DNA of 64,000 nucleotides from Gemmatimonas sp. (GTDB taxonomy: Bacteria; Gemmatimonadota; Gemmatimonadetes; Gemmatimonadales; Gemmatimonadaceae): assembly GCA_013822425.1 (NCBI GenBank), contig PNKL01000001.1:1-64000 (forward strand), in the 5' to 3' direction. A program made the translations under genes and the position numbers. Below are positions 41,624 through 51,225 of the stretch, piece after piece; within the stretch, counting starts at the first letter, position 1, and each line of letters begins with the position of its first letter. The notes beneath the pieces were generated by a model. That model saw only the letters and a list, made by a program, of their open reading frames with translations, did not search any database and was not told where the DNA came from.

Positions 41624-43330
41624 ATGCGCACATTCCGCCACATCCCTCTTCTGCTCGCCCTCGCCGCCTGCGCTCCGCGCGGCGGCGTTGTCACTGGCGC
41701 CCCTGGCCCTGGCCGTGGTTACGACGTGGTCATCGAGAATGGCCGCGTGGTTGACGGTACCGGCGCCGCCTGGTTCTACGGCGACGTGGCGCTCCGCGGC
41801 GATCGCATTGCCGCCATGGGACCGCGCGGCGCATTCGCGCGCGCCGGCGCCGCGCAGCGCGTGAACGCCGCGGGCCACGTGGTCGCGCCCGGCTTCATCG
41901 ACATCCAGGCCCAGTCGTACGGCAACTTCATGTCGGGCGACGGCAAGGCCATCTCCATGGTGACGCAGGGCATTACCACGGCGATCCTCGGCGAGGGCGA
42001 CACGCCGGCGCCGGTGAACGACAACATCCTCGCGCTCGAGTCCGACACGGCGATCCGCGCACTGGCGCAGCGCTTCACGGGTCCCCGCGGCTTCAGCGAC
42101 TGGCTCGAATACATGATCGGGCGCGGTGCCTCGCAGAACATCGGCTCGTTCGTCGGCAACGGCACGGTGCGCGTGTACGGCAAGGGCGGCGGCATGGGTC
42201 CCGCGACCCGCGTGGAACTCGACACCATGCAGGCGATGGTACGGCGCGCGATGGAAGACGGCGCATTCGGCATCGCGAGCGCGCTGATCTACCCGCCGAA
42301 CGTCTATGCGAGCCCGGCGGAACTGACCGAGATCAACAAGGCGGCCGCGCCGTACGGCGGCGTGTACATCACGCACATGCGGAGCGAGGGGGACAAGTTC
42401 CTCGAGGGGATCGACGAGGCGATCAAGGTCGGGCAGGGTGCAGGGGTGTCTGTTGAAATCTACCATCTCAAGGCCGCGGGCGTACGCAACTGGCCCAAGA
42501 TGGACGTCGCCATCGCCAAGATCGACAGCGCGCGCGCGGCGGGGCTCGACGTGCAGGCCGACATGTACCTGTATCCGGCCGGCGGCAACTCGTTTGCGAG
42601 TTGCATTCCGCCCAAGTACGCCGAGAACGGCAAGCTGCTCGAGAACCTCAAGAACCCGGCGCTGCGCGCGACGATGATCGCGGAGATCCACGCCCGCGAT
42701 GCGGGCTACGAGAATCTCTGCGAGGCCGCGACGCCCGAGAATGTGATGGTCATGGGCTTCCGGAAGGACGAATACAGGAAGTTCGAGGGGATGCGGCTCA
42801 GCGAGATCGCCACGGCGATGAACAAGGACTGGGCCGAGGTGATCATCGACCTCAACGTCGCGGAGGAGCTGGGGCTGAGCGAGATCCTCTTCCTGATGAG
42901 CGAAGAGAACATCCAGAAGCAGATCCGACTGCCGTGGATGAAGTTCGGCACTGACGCCGGCACGCGCGACCCGGCGACGGCGCGCGGCATGGTGCACCCG
43001 CGCGCGTACGGCAACTTTCCGCGCCTGTTCGGCAAGTACGTACGCAACGAGCGCATCACGCCGCTGGAGGACGCCGTGCGCAAGGCGTCGTCGGCGGTCG
43101 CCACGCGCCTCTCCATTCACGACCGCGGCATCCTCAAGCCAGGACTCAAGGCGGATATCGTGGTCTTCGACCCGAACACGATCATCGACAATGCGACGTT
43201 CGAGAAGCCGCACCAGCTCTCGACCGGCGTGCGTGATGTCTTCGTGAACGGGGTGGCGGTGCTGCGGGACGGGCAGCATACGGGGGCGAAGCCGGGGCAA
43301 GTCGTGCGGGGGCCAGGTTATCGACGCTGA
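41624..43330 (+). CDS. D-aminoacylase-like amidohydrolase lipoprotein
   Basis: A 568-residue lipoprotein (LLLALAACAP lipobox) of the N-acyl-D-amino-acid deacylase group. YDVVIENGRVVDGTGAAWFY and VVAPGFIDIQAQS open the composite domain, SALIYPPNVYASPAELTEIN and GVYITHMRSEGD the barrel with a metal-ligand His, and KFGTDAGTRDPATARGMVHP with YGNFPRLFGKYVR the C-terminal Asp and family signature. The HxH of classical amidohydrolases is replaced by QAQ (near residue 94), a substitution also typical of a subgroup with a reduced metal site, so it should use one zinc or none. ATG 41624 begins the signal peptide. It acts outside the cytoplasm, perhaps on D-amino acid conjugates from cell walls. Confidence 0.85.
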   Translation: MRTFRHIPLLLALAACAPRGGVVTGAPGPGRGYDVVIENGRVVDGTGAAWFYGDVALRGDRIAAMGPRGAFARAGAAQRVNAAGHVVAPGFIDIQAQSYGNFMSGDGKAISMVTQGITTAILGEGDTPAPVNDNILALESDTAIRALAQRFTGPRGFSDWLEYMIGRGASQNIGSFVGNGTVRVYGKGGGMGPATRVELDTMQAMVRRAMEDGAFGIASALIYPPNVYASPAELTEINKAAAPYGGVYITHMRSEGDKFLEGIDEAIKVGQGAGVSVEIYHLKAAGVRNWPKMDVAIAKIDSARAAGLDVQADMYLYPAGGNSFASCIPPKYAENGKLLENLKNPALRATMIAEIHARDAGYENLCEAATPENVMVMGFRKDEYRKFEGMRLSEIATAMNKDWAEVIIDLNVAEELGLSEILFLMSEENIQKQIRLPWMKFGTDAGTRDPATARGMVHPRAYGNFPRLFGKYVRNERITPLEDAVRKASSAVATRLSIHDRGILKPGLKADIVVFDPNTIIDNATFEKPHQLSTGVRDVFVNGVAVLRDGQHTGAKPGQVVRGPGYRR

Positions 43331-43332
43331 GG

Positions 43333-43372
43333 GACGAGGAAACGCCTCTACCCCCTCCTCGTTCCGAGGTTC
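43333..43372. repeat. Single arm of the GAACGAGGAGG repeat family
   Basis: A 25-base stretch at 43342-43366 (beginning ACGCCTCTACCCCC) is the exact reverse complement of 48609-48633, the left arm of the large palindrome at 48609-48748. GAGGGACGAGG also recurs in both. It lies in the 94-base gap between the D-aminoacylase-like gene and larE, as if half of an element had been retained. Confidence 0.85.
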
Positions 43373-43424
43373 TTGGCACTTTCCCCGGTACCGTCCGTAT
43401 TAGTGGACACTACCTTTCATTACC

Positions 43425-44318
43425 ATGACCCCCGACCTCGCCGCTCCGGACGTCCTGCGGGCCCAGCTCCTCGACAAGGAGTCAGCGCTCGTGGCGTGGC
43501 TTCGGGACCATGGGTCGGTGCTCATCGGGTTCTCCGGCGGCGTCGACTCGGCGTACCTGGCGTGCGTGGCGCTCGAGGCGGTCGGGGGGGCGAACATGCT
43601 CGCGGTCATCGGGCGCAGCGCGTCGTATCCGCTGGAGCAATGGACGACGGCGCGCGAGGTGGCCGACCGGTTCGGCGTGCCGGTGCTGGAGATTGACACC
43701 GACGAGATGAGCGACCCGCGTTATGCCGCCAATCCCGTGAACCGCTGCTACTTCTGCAAGACGGAGTTGTGGAGCAGGCTGGTCCCGATCGCGCGCGAGC
43801 GCGGTCTTGCCGTGGTGGTGGACGGCACCAACCACGACGACCTGGCGGACTTCCGGCCCGGTGCGCAGGCGGCGCGCGAGGCCGGCGTACAGTCGCCCCT
43901 CGCCGAGCTGCGCTTCAGCAAGGACGACATCCGGGCGCTGTCGCGCGCGCGCGGCATCCCCACCTGGTCGCAGCCGTCGTCGCCCTGTCTTTCCTCGCGC
44001 CTGCCGCACGGCACCGAGGTGACGCCTCTGCGCCTGCGTAAGGTGGAGAACGCGGAGCGCGCGCTGCGCGCGCTGGGCATCACCGGCAACCTGCGGGTGC
44101 GCTATCACGGCGAGACGGCGCGCATCGAGATGGATCACGATCAGATCGAGCGATGGAGCGCGGTCGCGCAGCGCCCGGCGCTGCGGGCGGCCGTGACGAT
44201 GGCGGGCTTTGCCCGTGTGGAACTCGACCTGCGCGCATTCCGCAGCGGATCACTCAATGCGCTGGTGCGTGAAGCGCGCGCCGACGCGCGCGTGCTCGAC
44301 CTTATGGAGAGCGACTGA
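43425..44318 (+). CDS. larE: ATP-dependent sacrificial sulfur transferase LarE
   Basis: PP-loop enzyme of 297 residues. LarE adenylates the biosynthetic nicotinate-derived intermediate and donates sulfur for the nickel-pincer nucleotide cofactor of lactate racemase-type enzymes. The PP-loop SGGVDS is at 37-42, RCYFCKTELW gives C108 and C111, and the sulfur-donor Cys is C188 in SSPCLSSRLPHG; with three cysteines it could also be the cluster-dependent LarE type, where a [4Fe-4S] carries extra sulfide. larB, larC and larA are not in the window. TGATG overlap with the next gene. Confidence 0.9.
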   Translation: MTPDLAAPDVLRAQLLDKESALVAWLRDHGSVLIGFSGGVDSAYLACVALEAVGGANMLAVIGRSASYPLEQWTTAREVADRFGVPVLEIDTDEMSDPRYAANPVNRCYFCKTELWSRLVPIARERGLAVVVDGTNHDDLADFRPGAQAAREAGVQSPLAELRFSKDDIRALSRARGIPTWSQPSSPCLSSRLPHGTEVTPLRLRKVENAERALRALGITGNLRVRYHGETARIEMDHDQIERWSAVAQRPALRAAVTMAGFARVELDLRAFRSGSLNALVREARADARVLDLMESD

Positions 44319-44974
44319 TGTTCGGCTGTCTCGGGCGTCTCGGATGTCTGGTGATGGTGGCCGTGCTCGCCGTTGGCGGGTGGTACACCCAGGCGTGGTG
44401 GTATCCGCGCGTGCGGGCCCTGGTGGTCGCGACGCCGCCGGCGGACACGATTGCGTGGACCCCAATCACGCCCGAAGCGGCGGCGGCGGGAACGCGGGCC
44501 GCCGGGCGCTTGGCGGCGAAGAACGGACCGGTCTATGCGAGCCTGACGCCCGCGGAGTTCGTGGCGTGGCAGCTGACGCCCGCCATGAAGATTCTCGGCA
44601 CCGCTGCGGCCAAGCCGGAAGCGTCGGTGCAGGGCGAGGTGCTGCTCGTCCGCACCAGCATCGCCGTGACCGAGCTGGGCGATCCCGGGTCGTTGGGTCC
44701 GCTCGGGAGCATGCTTGACGGGCGCCAGCCGGTGCTCATTGGCGGGCGGCTGTCGATGCTGCACCCGGGCCTGCTGGGGCTGCACGTGACGCACATGACG
44801 GTGAACGAACTGCGCCTGCCGTCCGCGCTCATCGACCGCATCGTGCGCCGCATCAGCGTGAAACAGCGGACCGACAGCCTCGCCCCTGACGTGATTGCGA
44901 TGCCGGTGCCGGAGGCGGTGGCCGATGTGAGAATCACCAAGGGCAGGATCGTGCTGTACAAGGCGGTGCCATGA
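44318..44974 (+). CDS. Membrane-anchored protein of unknown function
   Basis: A 218-residue protein with one N-terminal membrane anchor (GRLGCLVMVAVLAVGGWYTQ) and an extracytoplasmic domain. Recognisable stretches are YASLTPAEFVAWQLTPAMKI, VQGEVLLVRTSIAVTELGDP, MLHPGLLGLHVTHMTVNELR and LPSALIDRIVRRISVKQRTD; together they suggest a lipid- or membrane-associated beta domain but no named family. It is wedged between larE (TGATG overlap) and the NtrC-type regulator (4-base overlap), so the three are co-translated. Confidence 0.65.
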   Translation: MFGCLGRLGCLVMVAVLAVGGWYTQAWWYPRVRALVVATPPADTIAWTPITPEAAAAGTRAAGRLAAKNGPVYASLTPAEFVAWQLTPAMKILGTAAAKPEASVQGEVLLVRTSIAVTELGDPGSLGPLGSMLDGRQPVLIGGRLSMLHPGLLGLHVTHMTVNELRLPSALIDRIVRRISVKQRTDSLAPDVIAMPVPEAVADVRITKGRIVLYKAVP

Positions 44975-46335
44975 GCCGGCGCGTCCTCGTCGTAGACGAC
45001 GAACAGGGGATCTGCGACGCGCTCTCGCAGCTCCTCGAGTACGAAGGCTATGAGGTGCGCACGGAGTCGTCAGGCGCGGCCGCGCTTGCGGCGTACGAGC
45101 AATTCCGCCCGCAGCTCACCTTCCTCGATGTCAAGATGGCCGGAATGGACGGGCTCGAGACGCTGCGCAAGCTGCGCGCGTTCGACCCCGCGGCCATCGT
45201 CGTGATGATCAGCGGGCACGCCACCATCCAGAATGCGGTGGAGGCCACGCAGGGCGGCGCCTACGACATCATGGAGAAGCCGCTCGACACCGACCGCATC
45301 CTCGTGACGCTGCGCAACGCCATCGGACACCTGGCGCTGCGCGAGGAGAACGCGCGATTGCGCGAGGTGGTGGAGCAGACGTACGAAATCGTCGGACGGT
45401 CGCACGCCATCCGCGCGCTCATCGAGACGATCGACCGCGTGGCAGCCACCGATGCGCGCGTCCTGATCACCGGCGAGAACGGCACGGGCAAGGAACTCGT
45501 CGCGCGCGCATTGCACCGGCAGTCGCGGCGCGCGTCGGGGCCATTCGTCGAGGTCAACTGCGCGGCGATTCCCGGCGAGTTGATCGAGAGCGAGCTGTTC
45601 GGGCACATGAAGGGGTCGTTCACCGGCGCGGTGCAGGACCGGACCGGCAAGTTCGAGCAGTCCGACGGTGGCACGCTCTTCCTCGACGAGGTCGGCGACA
45701 TGTCGCTCGCCGCGCAGGCCAAGGTGCTGCGCGTGCTGCAGGACGGCGAGGTGACGCGCATCGGCGGCGCGAAGCCGCGCACGGTGGACGTGCGCGTGCT
45801 CGCGGCGACGAACAAGCGGCTCGAGGATGAGATCGCCGCCGGCCGCTTTCGCGAAGACCTCTACTATCGGCTCAACGTGGTGCCCGTCGTGGTGCCGCCG
45901 CTGCGGGAACGCCGCGATGACATTCCGGTGCTCATCCAGCATTTTCTCGACCAGTTTGCACCGACGGGTGCCATGGCGCGCGGCATGGAGCAGGCCGCGG
46001 CCGATCGGCTGGCGGCGCTTGACTGGCCGGGCAATGTGCGCGAGCTCCGCAATACGATCGAGCGCCTGCTCATCCTGTCGCGCGGACCGCAGGTGACCGT
46101 CGCCGATGTGGAGCGGCTCGTCGGCGCGCGCGCCACCGAGGGCTCCTCGCTCGGCGCGCTCGATGCGTGCCGCACGTTCGAGGAGTTCAAGCTGGCCGCC
46201 GAACGCGCCTTCCTCTTGGTCAAGCTGCGCGAGCACGACTGGAACGTGGCGGAGACGGCGCGTCTGCTCGACATGCCCCGGTCGAATCTCTACAAGAAGA
46301 TCGAGCGCCACGGCCTGGCGCGGGAGCAGGGATGA
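44971..46335 (+). CDS. NtrC-family sigma-54-dependent response regulator
   Basis: Transcription activator of 454 residues: receiver (D9, D10, acceptor D53 in [21 protein letters not shown]), AAA+ domain with Walker A GENGTGKE (168-175), GSFTGA (215-220) and [12 protein letters not shown], then a Fis-type helix-turn-helix ([20 protein letters not shown]). The sigma-54 contact loop reads GSFTGA where most have GAFTGA. No histidine kinase is adjacent, although the overlapping downstream membrane protein could be part of a signalling unit. It overlaps the previous gene by ATGA. Target promoters would need sigma-54, which is not encoded here. Confidence 0.94.
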   Translation: MSRRVLVVDDEQGICDALSQLLEYEGYEVRTESSGAAALAAYEQFRPQLTFLDVKMAGMDGLETLRKLRAFDPAAIVVMISGHATIQNAVEATQGGAYDIMEKPLDTDRILVTLRNAIGHLALREENARLREVVEQTYEIVGRSHAIRALIETIDRVAATDARVLITGENGTGKELVARALHRQSRRASGPFVEVNCAAIPGELIESELFGHMKGSFTGAVQDRTGKFEQSDGGTLFLDEVGDMSLAAQAKVLRVLQDGEVTRIGGAKPRTVDVRVLAATNKRLEDEIAAGRFREDLYYRLNVVPVVVPPLRERRDDIPVLIQHFLDQFAPTGAMARGMEQAAADRLAALDWPGNVRELRNTIERLLILSRGPQVTVADVERLVGARATEGSSLGALDACRTFEEFKLAAERAFLLVKLREHDWNVAETARLLDMPRSNLYKKIERHGLAREQG

Positions 46336-46778
46336 CGGAGCGCAACTGGGACGCTGAGCTGAAGAAGATCGACCGCCAGCTTGAGTCGGTGAGCGATGAG
46401 GCGATGTTTCCTGTAAAGGCGGCGCAGGGGACACAGGCACGGGCACAGGTGGCCGACGTGCAGAAGGTCACCTCGACGTGGGGCGTCTTCCTTCGGCTCT
46501 CGCTCACCGTTGCGCTCGGCGCGGGCATGGTCTTCTGGCCGTACAGCGCGCGCTGCGGGATCGGCCTCACGGGATACCTCGGCGCCGTCTCGGCGCTGGT
46601 CATCAGCGGCATCTGGTCGTCGGTCTGGACATTCCGGCATCGGACGGCCAGGGCGCACACGCTGTCGCTGCTCCTGGTGCTGTGGGGGCTCGTGCTGGCG
46701 TCCGTTGAGGTGCTGCCGCGGACGGGGTACGCCACGCCGTCGGCGGCGCATCCGGCGAACTGGAGTTGCGCGAAGTAG
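46332..46778 (+). CDS. Small membrane protein of unknown function
   Basis: A 148-residue protein with a soluble N-terminal head ([20 protein letters not shown]) and three membrane helices (VFLRLSLTVALGAGMVFWPY, IGLTGYLGAVSALVISGIWS, TLSLLLVLWGLVLASVEVLP). I do not recognise a family. It overlaps the NtrC-type regulator by ATGA, so it is the last gene of the larE-unknown-regulator transcript and may take part in that regulator's signalling. The next base pairs form a large repeat palindrome. Confidence 0.65.
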   Translation: MTERNWDAELKKIDRQLESVSDEAMFPVKAAQGTQARAQVADVQKVTSTWGVFLRLSLTVALGAGMVFWPYSARCGIGLTGYLGAVSALVISGIWSSVWTFRHRTARAHTLSLLLVLWGLVLASVEVLPRTGYATPSAAHPANWSCAK

Positions 46779-46779
46779 G

Positions 46780-46930
46780 AGACGGCGGATAGCAGGCGGA
46801 GAACGGCAGAGAACGGCAGAGAACGGCAGAGAACGGCAGTGGACGGCGGAGGCGCCGGAGTGAGCCCGAGCCCTCGTCGTGCGTCCTCTGCCGTTCTCTG
46901 CCGTTCTCCGCCGTTCTCCGCCGTCTTCTG
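46780..46930. repeat. Inverted pair of 10-base tandem arrays (GAACGGCAGA)
   Basis: Four perfect copies of GAACGGCAGA occur at 46801-46839, then ~45 bases with GGCGCC, then four near-copies of the reverse complement (CTCTGCCGTT/CTCCGCCGTT) at 46886-46925. This makes a long cruciform-prone palindrome between the membrane protein and the aldehyde dehydrogenase. A related 7-base array lies nearby at 47042. Protein readings of this stretch are spurious. Confidence 0.85.
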
Positions 46931-47041
46931 CTTCTTCGCCCTGTCATCTGATCGCTGACACCGAATGTCAGCATTCTGCGACGAGCGGGTGGATGTGGGC
47001 AAGGGTTAGATTTCGAAGGGTTAGCTTTCAAAGCGGCACGA

Positions 47042-47098
47042 CGTCCGTCGTCTGCCGTCCGCCGTCCGCCGTCCGCCGTCTGCCCTCTGCCGTCCGCC
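47042..47098. repeat. Tandem 7-base repeat array (CCGTCCG/CCGTCTG)
   Basis: About seven head-to-tail variants of CCGTCCG or CCGTCTG occupy the 57 bases just upstream of the aldehyde dehydrogenase gene. It matches the array at 1892-1924 in unit and orientation and lacks a facing arm of its own. The ribosome binding site of the next gene is not obvious because this array fills the leader. Confidence 0.8.
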
Positions 47099-47120
47099 TT
47101 CCCCTACATCAGCACTCCAT

Positions 47121-48602
<1,482 letters not shown>

Positions 48603-48608
48603 CCCCGA

Positions 48609-48748
48609 CGGAACGAGGAGGGGGTAGAGGCGTAGAATAGAGGGACGAGGGGTGGAACGAGGAGGGATATCTTGGGCGCGCCTTCGATCTCCCTCCTCGT
48701 TCCGCACCCCGTCCCTCCTCGCGAAGCCTCTACCTCCTCCTCGTTCCG
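48609..48748. repeat. Long inverted repeat, GAACGAGGAGG family
   Basis: Two 62-base arms (48609-48670 and 48687-48748), both beginning CGGAACGAGGAGG when read inward on their own strand, are about 87 percent complementary and enclose a 16-base loop containing GGCGCGCC. It fills the spacer between the aldehyde dehydrogenase and lepB. Half of the left arm recurs exactly (25 bases, reverse complement) at 43342-43366. Confidence 0.9.
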
Positions 48749-48814
48749 AGAGCTGTAGCCCCTGGTTCCGACCTTGATTAGCCTGTCGCCTCCGGCTATC
48801 TCCCACGGGTACCC

Positions 48815-49594
48815 ATGACTGACACCCCCTTCCCTCCGAGCACGCCCGAACCGCCCCTGGTCAGCGGCGACACGGCGCACGCCCCGACGCCGCGGCGCAG
48901 CCGCTGGCGTCCGCTGCACGTGCTCTGGGAATGGACCAAGTCCATGACCACGGCGCTGCTGCTTTTCTTCGTGGTGCGCTCGTTCCTCGTGGAGGCGTTC
49001 AAGATCCCGAGCGGTTCCATGGAAGGGACGTTGCTCGTGGGCGACTTCCTGCTGGTGAACAAGCTCGTCTACGGCGCCGAGGTGCCCTTCACGGCTGCGC
49101 GCCTGCCGGCGGTGCGTGCGCCACAGCACGAGGACGTAATCGTCTTCCGGTGGCCGCAGGATCCGACCAAGGACTTCGTGAAGCGCGTGGCGGGGCTGCC
49201 CGGGGACACGCTCGGCATGGTGGATGGCGTGCTCCAGCGCAACGGGCAGGCCCTGCGGGAGCGCTACTCGTCGCACACCGAACCGGGGTCCGATCCGGCC
49301 GGCGAGGAGTTCCGATGGCAGCGGCAGTACCTGGTGGGCCGCGCGCGCGCCGGCAGGTCGTACCATCCCTCGCGCAACAACTGGGGCCCGCTCGTCGTTC
49401 CCCCGGCGCACCTCTTCGTCCTCGGCGACAACCGCGACAATTCGCTCGACAGCCGCTACTGGGGCTTCGTCCCAGACTCGCTGGTGAAGGGACGCCCCAT
49501 GCTGGTCTACTTCAGCTACGCGCCCGACAGCGCCTCGCCCGTCCCCTTCTTGACAAAGGTCCGGTGGCAGCGACTGGGCACGCGCATCCGCTGA
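48815..49594 (+). CDS. lepB: Signal peptidase I
   Basis: Membrane serine protease of 259 residues that removes signal peptides from exported proteins. A Pro-rich cytoplasmic tail and one membrane anchor (MTTALLLFFVVRSFLVEAFK) precede the catalytic Ser68 in IPSGSMEG. The general-base Lys is in DFVKRVAGLPGD and the conserved box is GDNRDNSLDSRYWG. Length and box order match Gram-negative-like signal peptidase I with one anchor. It should process the many signal-peptide proteins in this window, though not the prepilins or lipoproteins. Confidence 0.96.
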   Translation: MTDTPFPPSTPEPPLVSGDTAHAPTPRRSRWRPLHVLWEWTKSMTTALLLFFVVRSFLVEAFKIPSGSMEGTLLVGDFLLVNKLVYGAEVPFTAARLPAVRAPQHEDVIVFRWPQDPTKDFVKRVAGLPGDTLGMVDGVLQRNGQALRERYSSHTEPGSDPAGEEFRWQRQYLVGRARAGRSYHPSRNNWGPLVVPPAHLFVLGDNRDNSLDSRYWGFVPDSLVKGRPMLVYFSYAPDSASPVPFLTKVRWQRLGTRIR

Positions 49595-49642
49595 CGGGGT
49601 GCACTTCCGGACGGTCGCGTCGCGCACCACATTCCGCACCGT

Positions 49643-50536
49643 ATGATTGATCCATCAGAGCGCACGACGCGTGCTCGCGGTCCGGGCCACCGGAAGAAGC
49701 ATCAGGCCGAGGAAGGCTCGCTCGACCAGTACTTGCGCGACATCAGTGTCTTTCCGCTGATCACGCGCGAGGACGAGGTGGACCTCGCCCAGCGCATCCG
49801 CTCCGGGGATCAGGAAGCGCTCGACAAGCTCGTGCGCTCGAACCTCCGCTTCGTGGTCTCGGTCGCCAAGAAGTACCAGAATCAGGGCGTGTCGCTCAGC
49901 GACCTGATCAACGAGGGCAACCTCGGCCTGATCCGCGCCGCCCACAAGTTCGACGAGACGAAGGGGATCAAGTTCATTTCCTACGCCGTCTGGTGGATCC
50001 GGCAGGCCATCCTCCAGGCGCTCGCCGAGCAGTCCCGCATCGTGCGCGTGCCGCTCAACCGCGCCGGGACGCTGCACCGCATCGGGAAGCGCGCCAGCGC
50101 CTTGCTTCAGGAACTCGGGCGCGAGGCGACGCACGCCGAGATTGCCGACGGGATGGACATTACCGAGGAGGAAGTCGCGCGGACGATGCTCATCTCGCAG
50201 ACGCACCTCTCCCTCGATGCGCCGATGTCGCCGGGCGAGGACAACCGCCTGCTCGACTACCTCCCGGACACCGAGAGCCGGACGCCAGACGAGGAGACGT
50301 TCGAGAAGGCGCTGACCGAGTCGATCCATGACGCGTTGCGCGGGCTCAAGGAGCGCGAGGCCAAGATCCTGCGCCTGTACTTCGGCCTCGACGGCGCCGA
50401 GCCGATGACGCTCGAGGAGATCGGCGAGGTGCTGAACATCACCAGGGAACGAGTGCGGCAAATCAAAGAGAAAGCCCTCAGTCGCTTGCGGCACATTAGT
50501 CGGGCGAAGGCGCTGGAGTCTTATCTGGGGAGTTAG
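49643..50536 (+). CDS. rpoD: RpoD-type primary sigma factor (short form)
   Basis: Sigma-70 family factor of 297 residues. It has region 1.2 (SLDQYLRDISVFPLITREDE), region 2 (LVRSNLRFVVSVAKKYQNQG, then DLINEGNLGLIRAAHKFDET and ISYAVWWIRQAI), region 3 (GREATHAEIADGMDITEEEV) and region 4 with the helix-turn-helix LEEIGEVLNITRERVRQIKE. It lacks region 1.1 and the non-conserved insert, as in the short RpoD of Bacteroidota and Gemmatimonadota, so it may be the housekeeping factor or a close group 2 paralogue. It is followed by a clear terminator. Confidence 0.93.
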   Translation: MIDPSERTTRARGPGHRKKHQAEEGSLDQYLRDISVFPLITREDEVDLAQRIRSGDQEALDKLVRSNLRFVVSVAKKYQNQGVSLSDLINEGNLGLIRAAHKFDETKGIKFISYAVWWIRQAILQALAEQSRIVRVPLNRAGTLHRIGKRASALLQELGREATHAEIADGMDITEEEVARTMLISQTHLSLDAPMSPGEDNRLLDYLPDTESRTPDEETFEKALTESIHDALRGLKEREAKILRLYFGLDGAEPMTLEEIGEVLNITRERVRQIKEKALSRLRHISRAKALESYLGS

Positions 50537-50589
50537 AGAGACAACAGAGAAACAACAGAAATACAACAGAGGGACAACAGAGGGACAAC
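50535..50589 (+). repeat. Tandem 11-base repeat (AGAGNNACAAC), five copies
   Basis: Five head-to-tail 11-base units, each ending ACAAC (AGAGAGACAAC, AGAGAAACAAC, AGAAATACAAC, AGAGGGACAAC twice), start inside the sigma-factor stop codon and run into the terminator. Such an A-rich, structure-poor run just before a terminator may serve as a loading or spacing segment, or may simply be slippage-expanded. Confidence 0.85.
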
Positions 50590-50592
50590 AGA

Positions 50593-50623
50593 GGCGCGGA
50601 CGGGGTTCCGCGCCTTCCTTTTT
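50593..50623 (+). terminator. Rho-independent terminator after the sigma factor
   Basis: GGCGCGGA (50593-50600) and TCCGCGCC (50607-50614) form a perfect 8-bp GC stem with loop CGGGGT, followed directly by a T-rich tract (TTCCTTTTT, 50615-50623). This is the clearest intrinsic terminator in the window. Confidence 0.9.
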
Positions 50624-50671
50624 GCCCCCCGGAGGTTTCGATTTCTAGGATCGCCAGTCGCAGTCCGTAGT

Positions 50672-50709
50672 CGGAATCCTCAATCGCAATCCGGATTCCA
50701 AATCCTCAA
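50672..50709. repeat. Interspersed CCTCAATC/ATCCGGATTCC repeat, copy 1
   Basis: A 22-base stretch at 50678-50699, CCTCAATCGCAATCCGGATT plus two bases, is the reverse complement of 58804-58825 with one mismatch. AATCCTCAATC is repeated again just after it. The copy lies in the spacer between the sigma factor terminator and yajQ, the other between hyuB and the M20 peptidase. Confidence 0.8.
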
Positions 50710-50721
50710 TCAGCATGTATA

Positions 50722-51225
50722 ATGGCCTCTGCATTCAGCTTTGATGTCACCACCGGCGTCGACCTCCAGGAGGTCGACAACGCGGTCAACCAGGCGCAGA
50801 AGGAGTCGGCCCAGCGCTACGACTTCAAGGACGCCAGGGTGCTGAGCATCGAGTTCGCGCGCGCCGAGGGCGTGATTCGCCTGCACACCGACCATGACAT
50901 GCGCATGCGGGCGCTCTTCGACATCGTCCAGTCCAGGCTGATCAAGCGCGGCGTGCCGGTGAAGAACCTCGAGGTCGGCGACAACGTCCCCGCGGGGAAT
51001 GACACCCTGAAGAAGGAGATCAAGCTCAAGCAGGCGCTCGACACCGAGACGGCCAAGAAGGTCGCGGCCGCCATCAAGGAGGCGAAGCTCAAGAAGATCC
51101 AGGCGTCCATCCAGGGCGACCAGGTGCGCATCAGCGGCACGGACAAGGACACCCTGCAGGAGGCCATGGCCCTGCTGCGGCGCGGCGACTACGGCGTCGA
51201 GCTCAAGTTCGGGAACTATCGGTGA
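50722..51225 (+). CDS. yajQ: YajQ-family cyclic-di-GMP/nucleotide-binding protein
   Basis: A 167-residue protein of the UPF0234/YajQ family. MASAFSFDVTTGVDLQEVDN and NQAQKESAQRYDFKDARVLS are the family opening; KKEIKLKQALDTETAKKVAA and KIQASIQGDQVRISGTDKDT follow, with DLQ/ELKFGNYR at the end. It has two ferredoxin-like domains; some members bind c-di-GMP and partner transcription factors. It precedes rimO with a 4-base overlap (GTGA), an operon link I cannot explain functionally. A GGDEF cyclase is encoded 10 kb away. Confidence 0.93.
   Translation: MASAFSFDVTTGVDLQEVDNAVNQAQKESAQRYDFKDARVLSIEFARAEGVIRLHTDHDMRMRALFDIVQSRLIKRGVPVKNLEVGDNVPAGNDTLKKEIKLKQALDTETAKKVAAAIKEAKLKKIQASIQGDQVRISGTDKDTLQEAMALLRRGDYGVELKFGNYR

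Noticed and set aside
46801-46925. Short frames translating to RERQ/ADGRR-like peptides in repeat arrays
   Set aside because: They arise from tandem DNA units in several frames and strands at once and have no start signal.
50717-50724. TATAAT-like box overlapping the yajQ start codon
   Set aside because: It contains the ATG itself, so a start site 6-8 bases downstream would fall inside the gene; no matching -35 box is visible.
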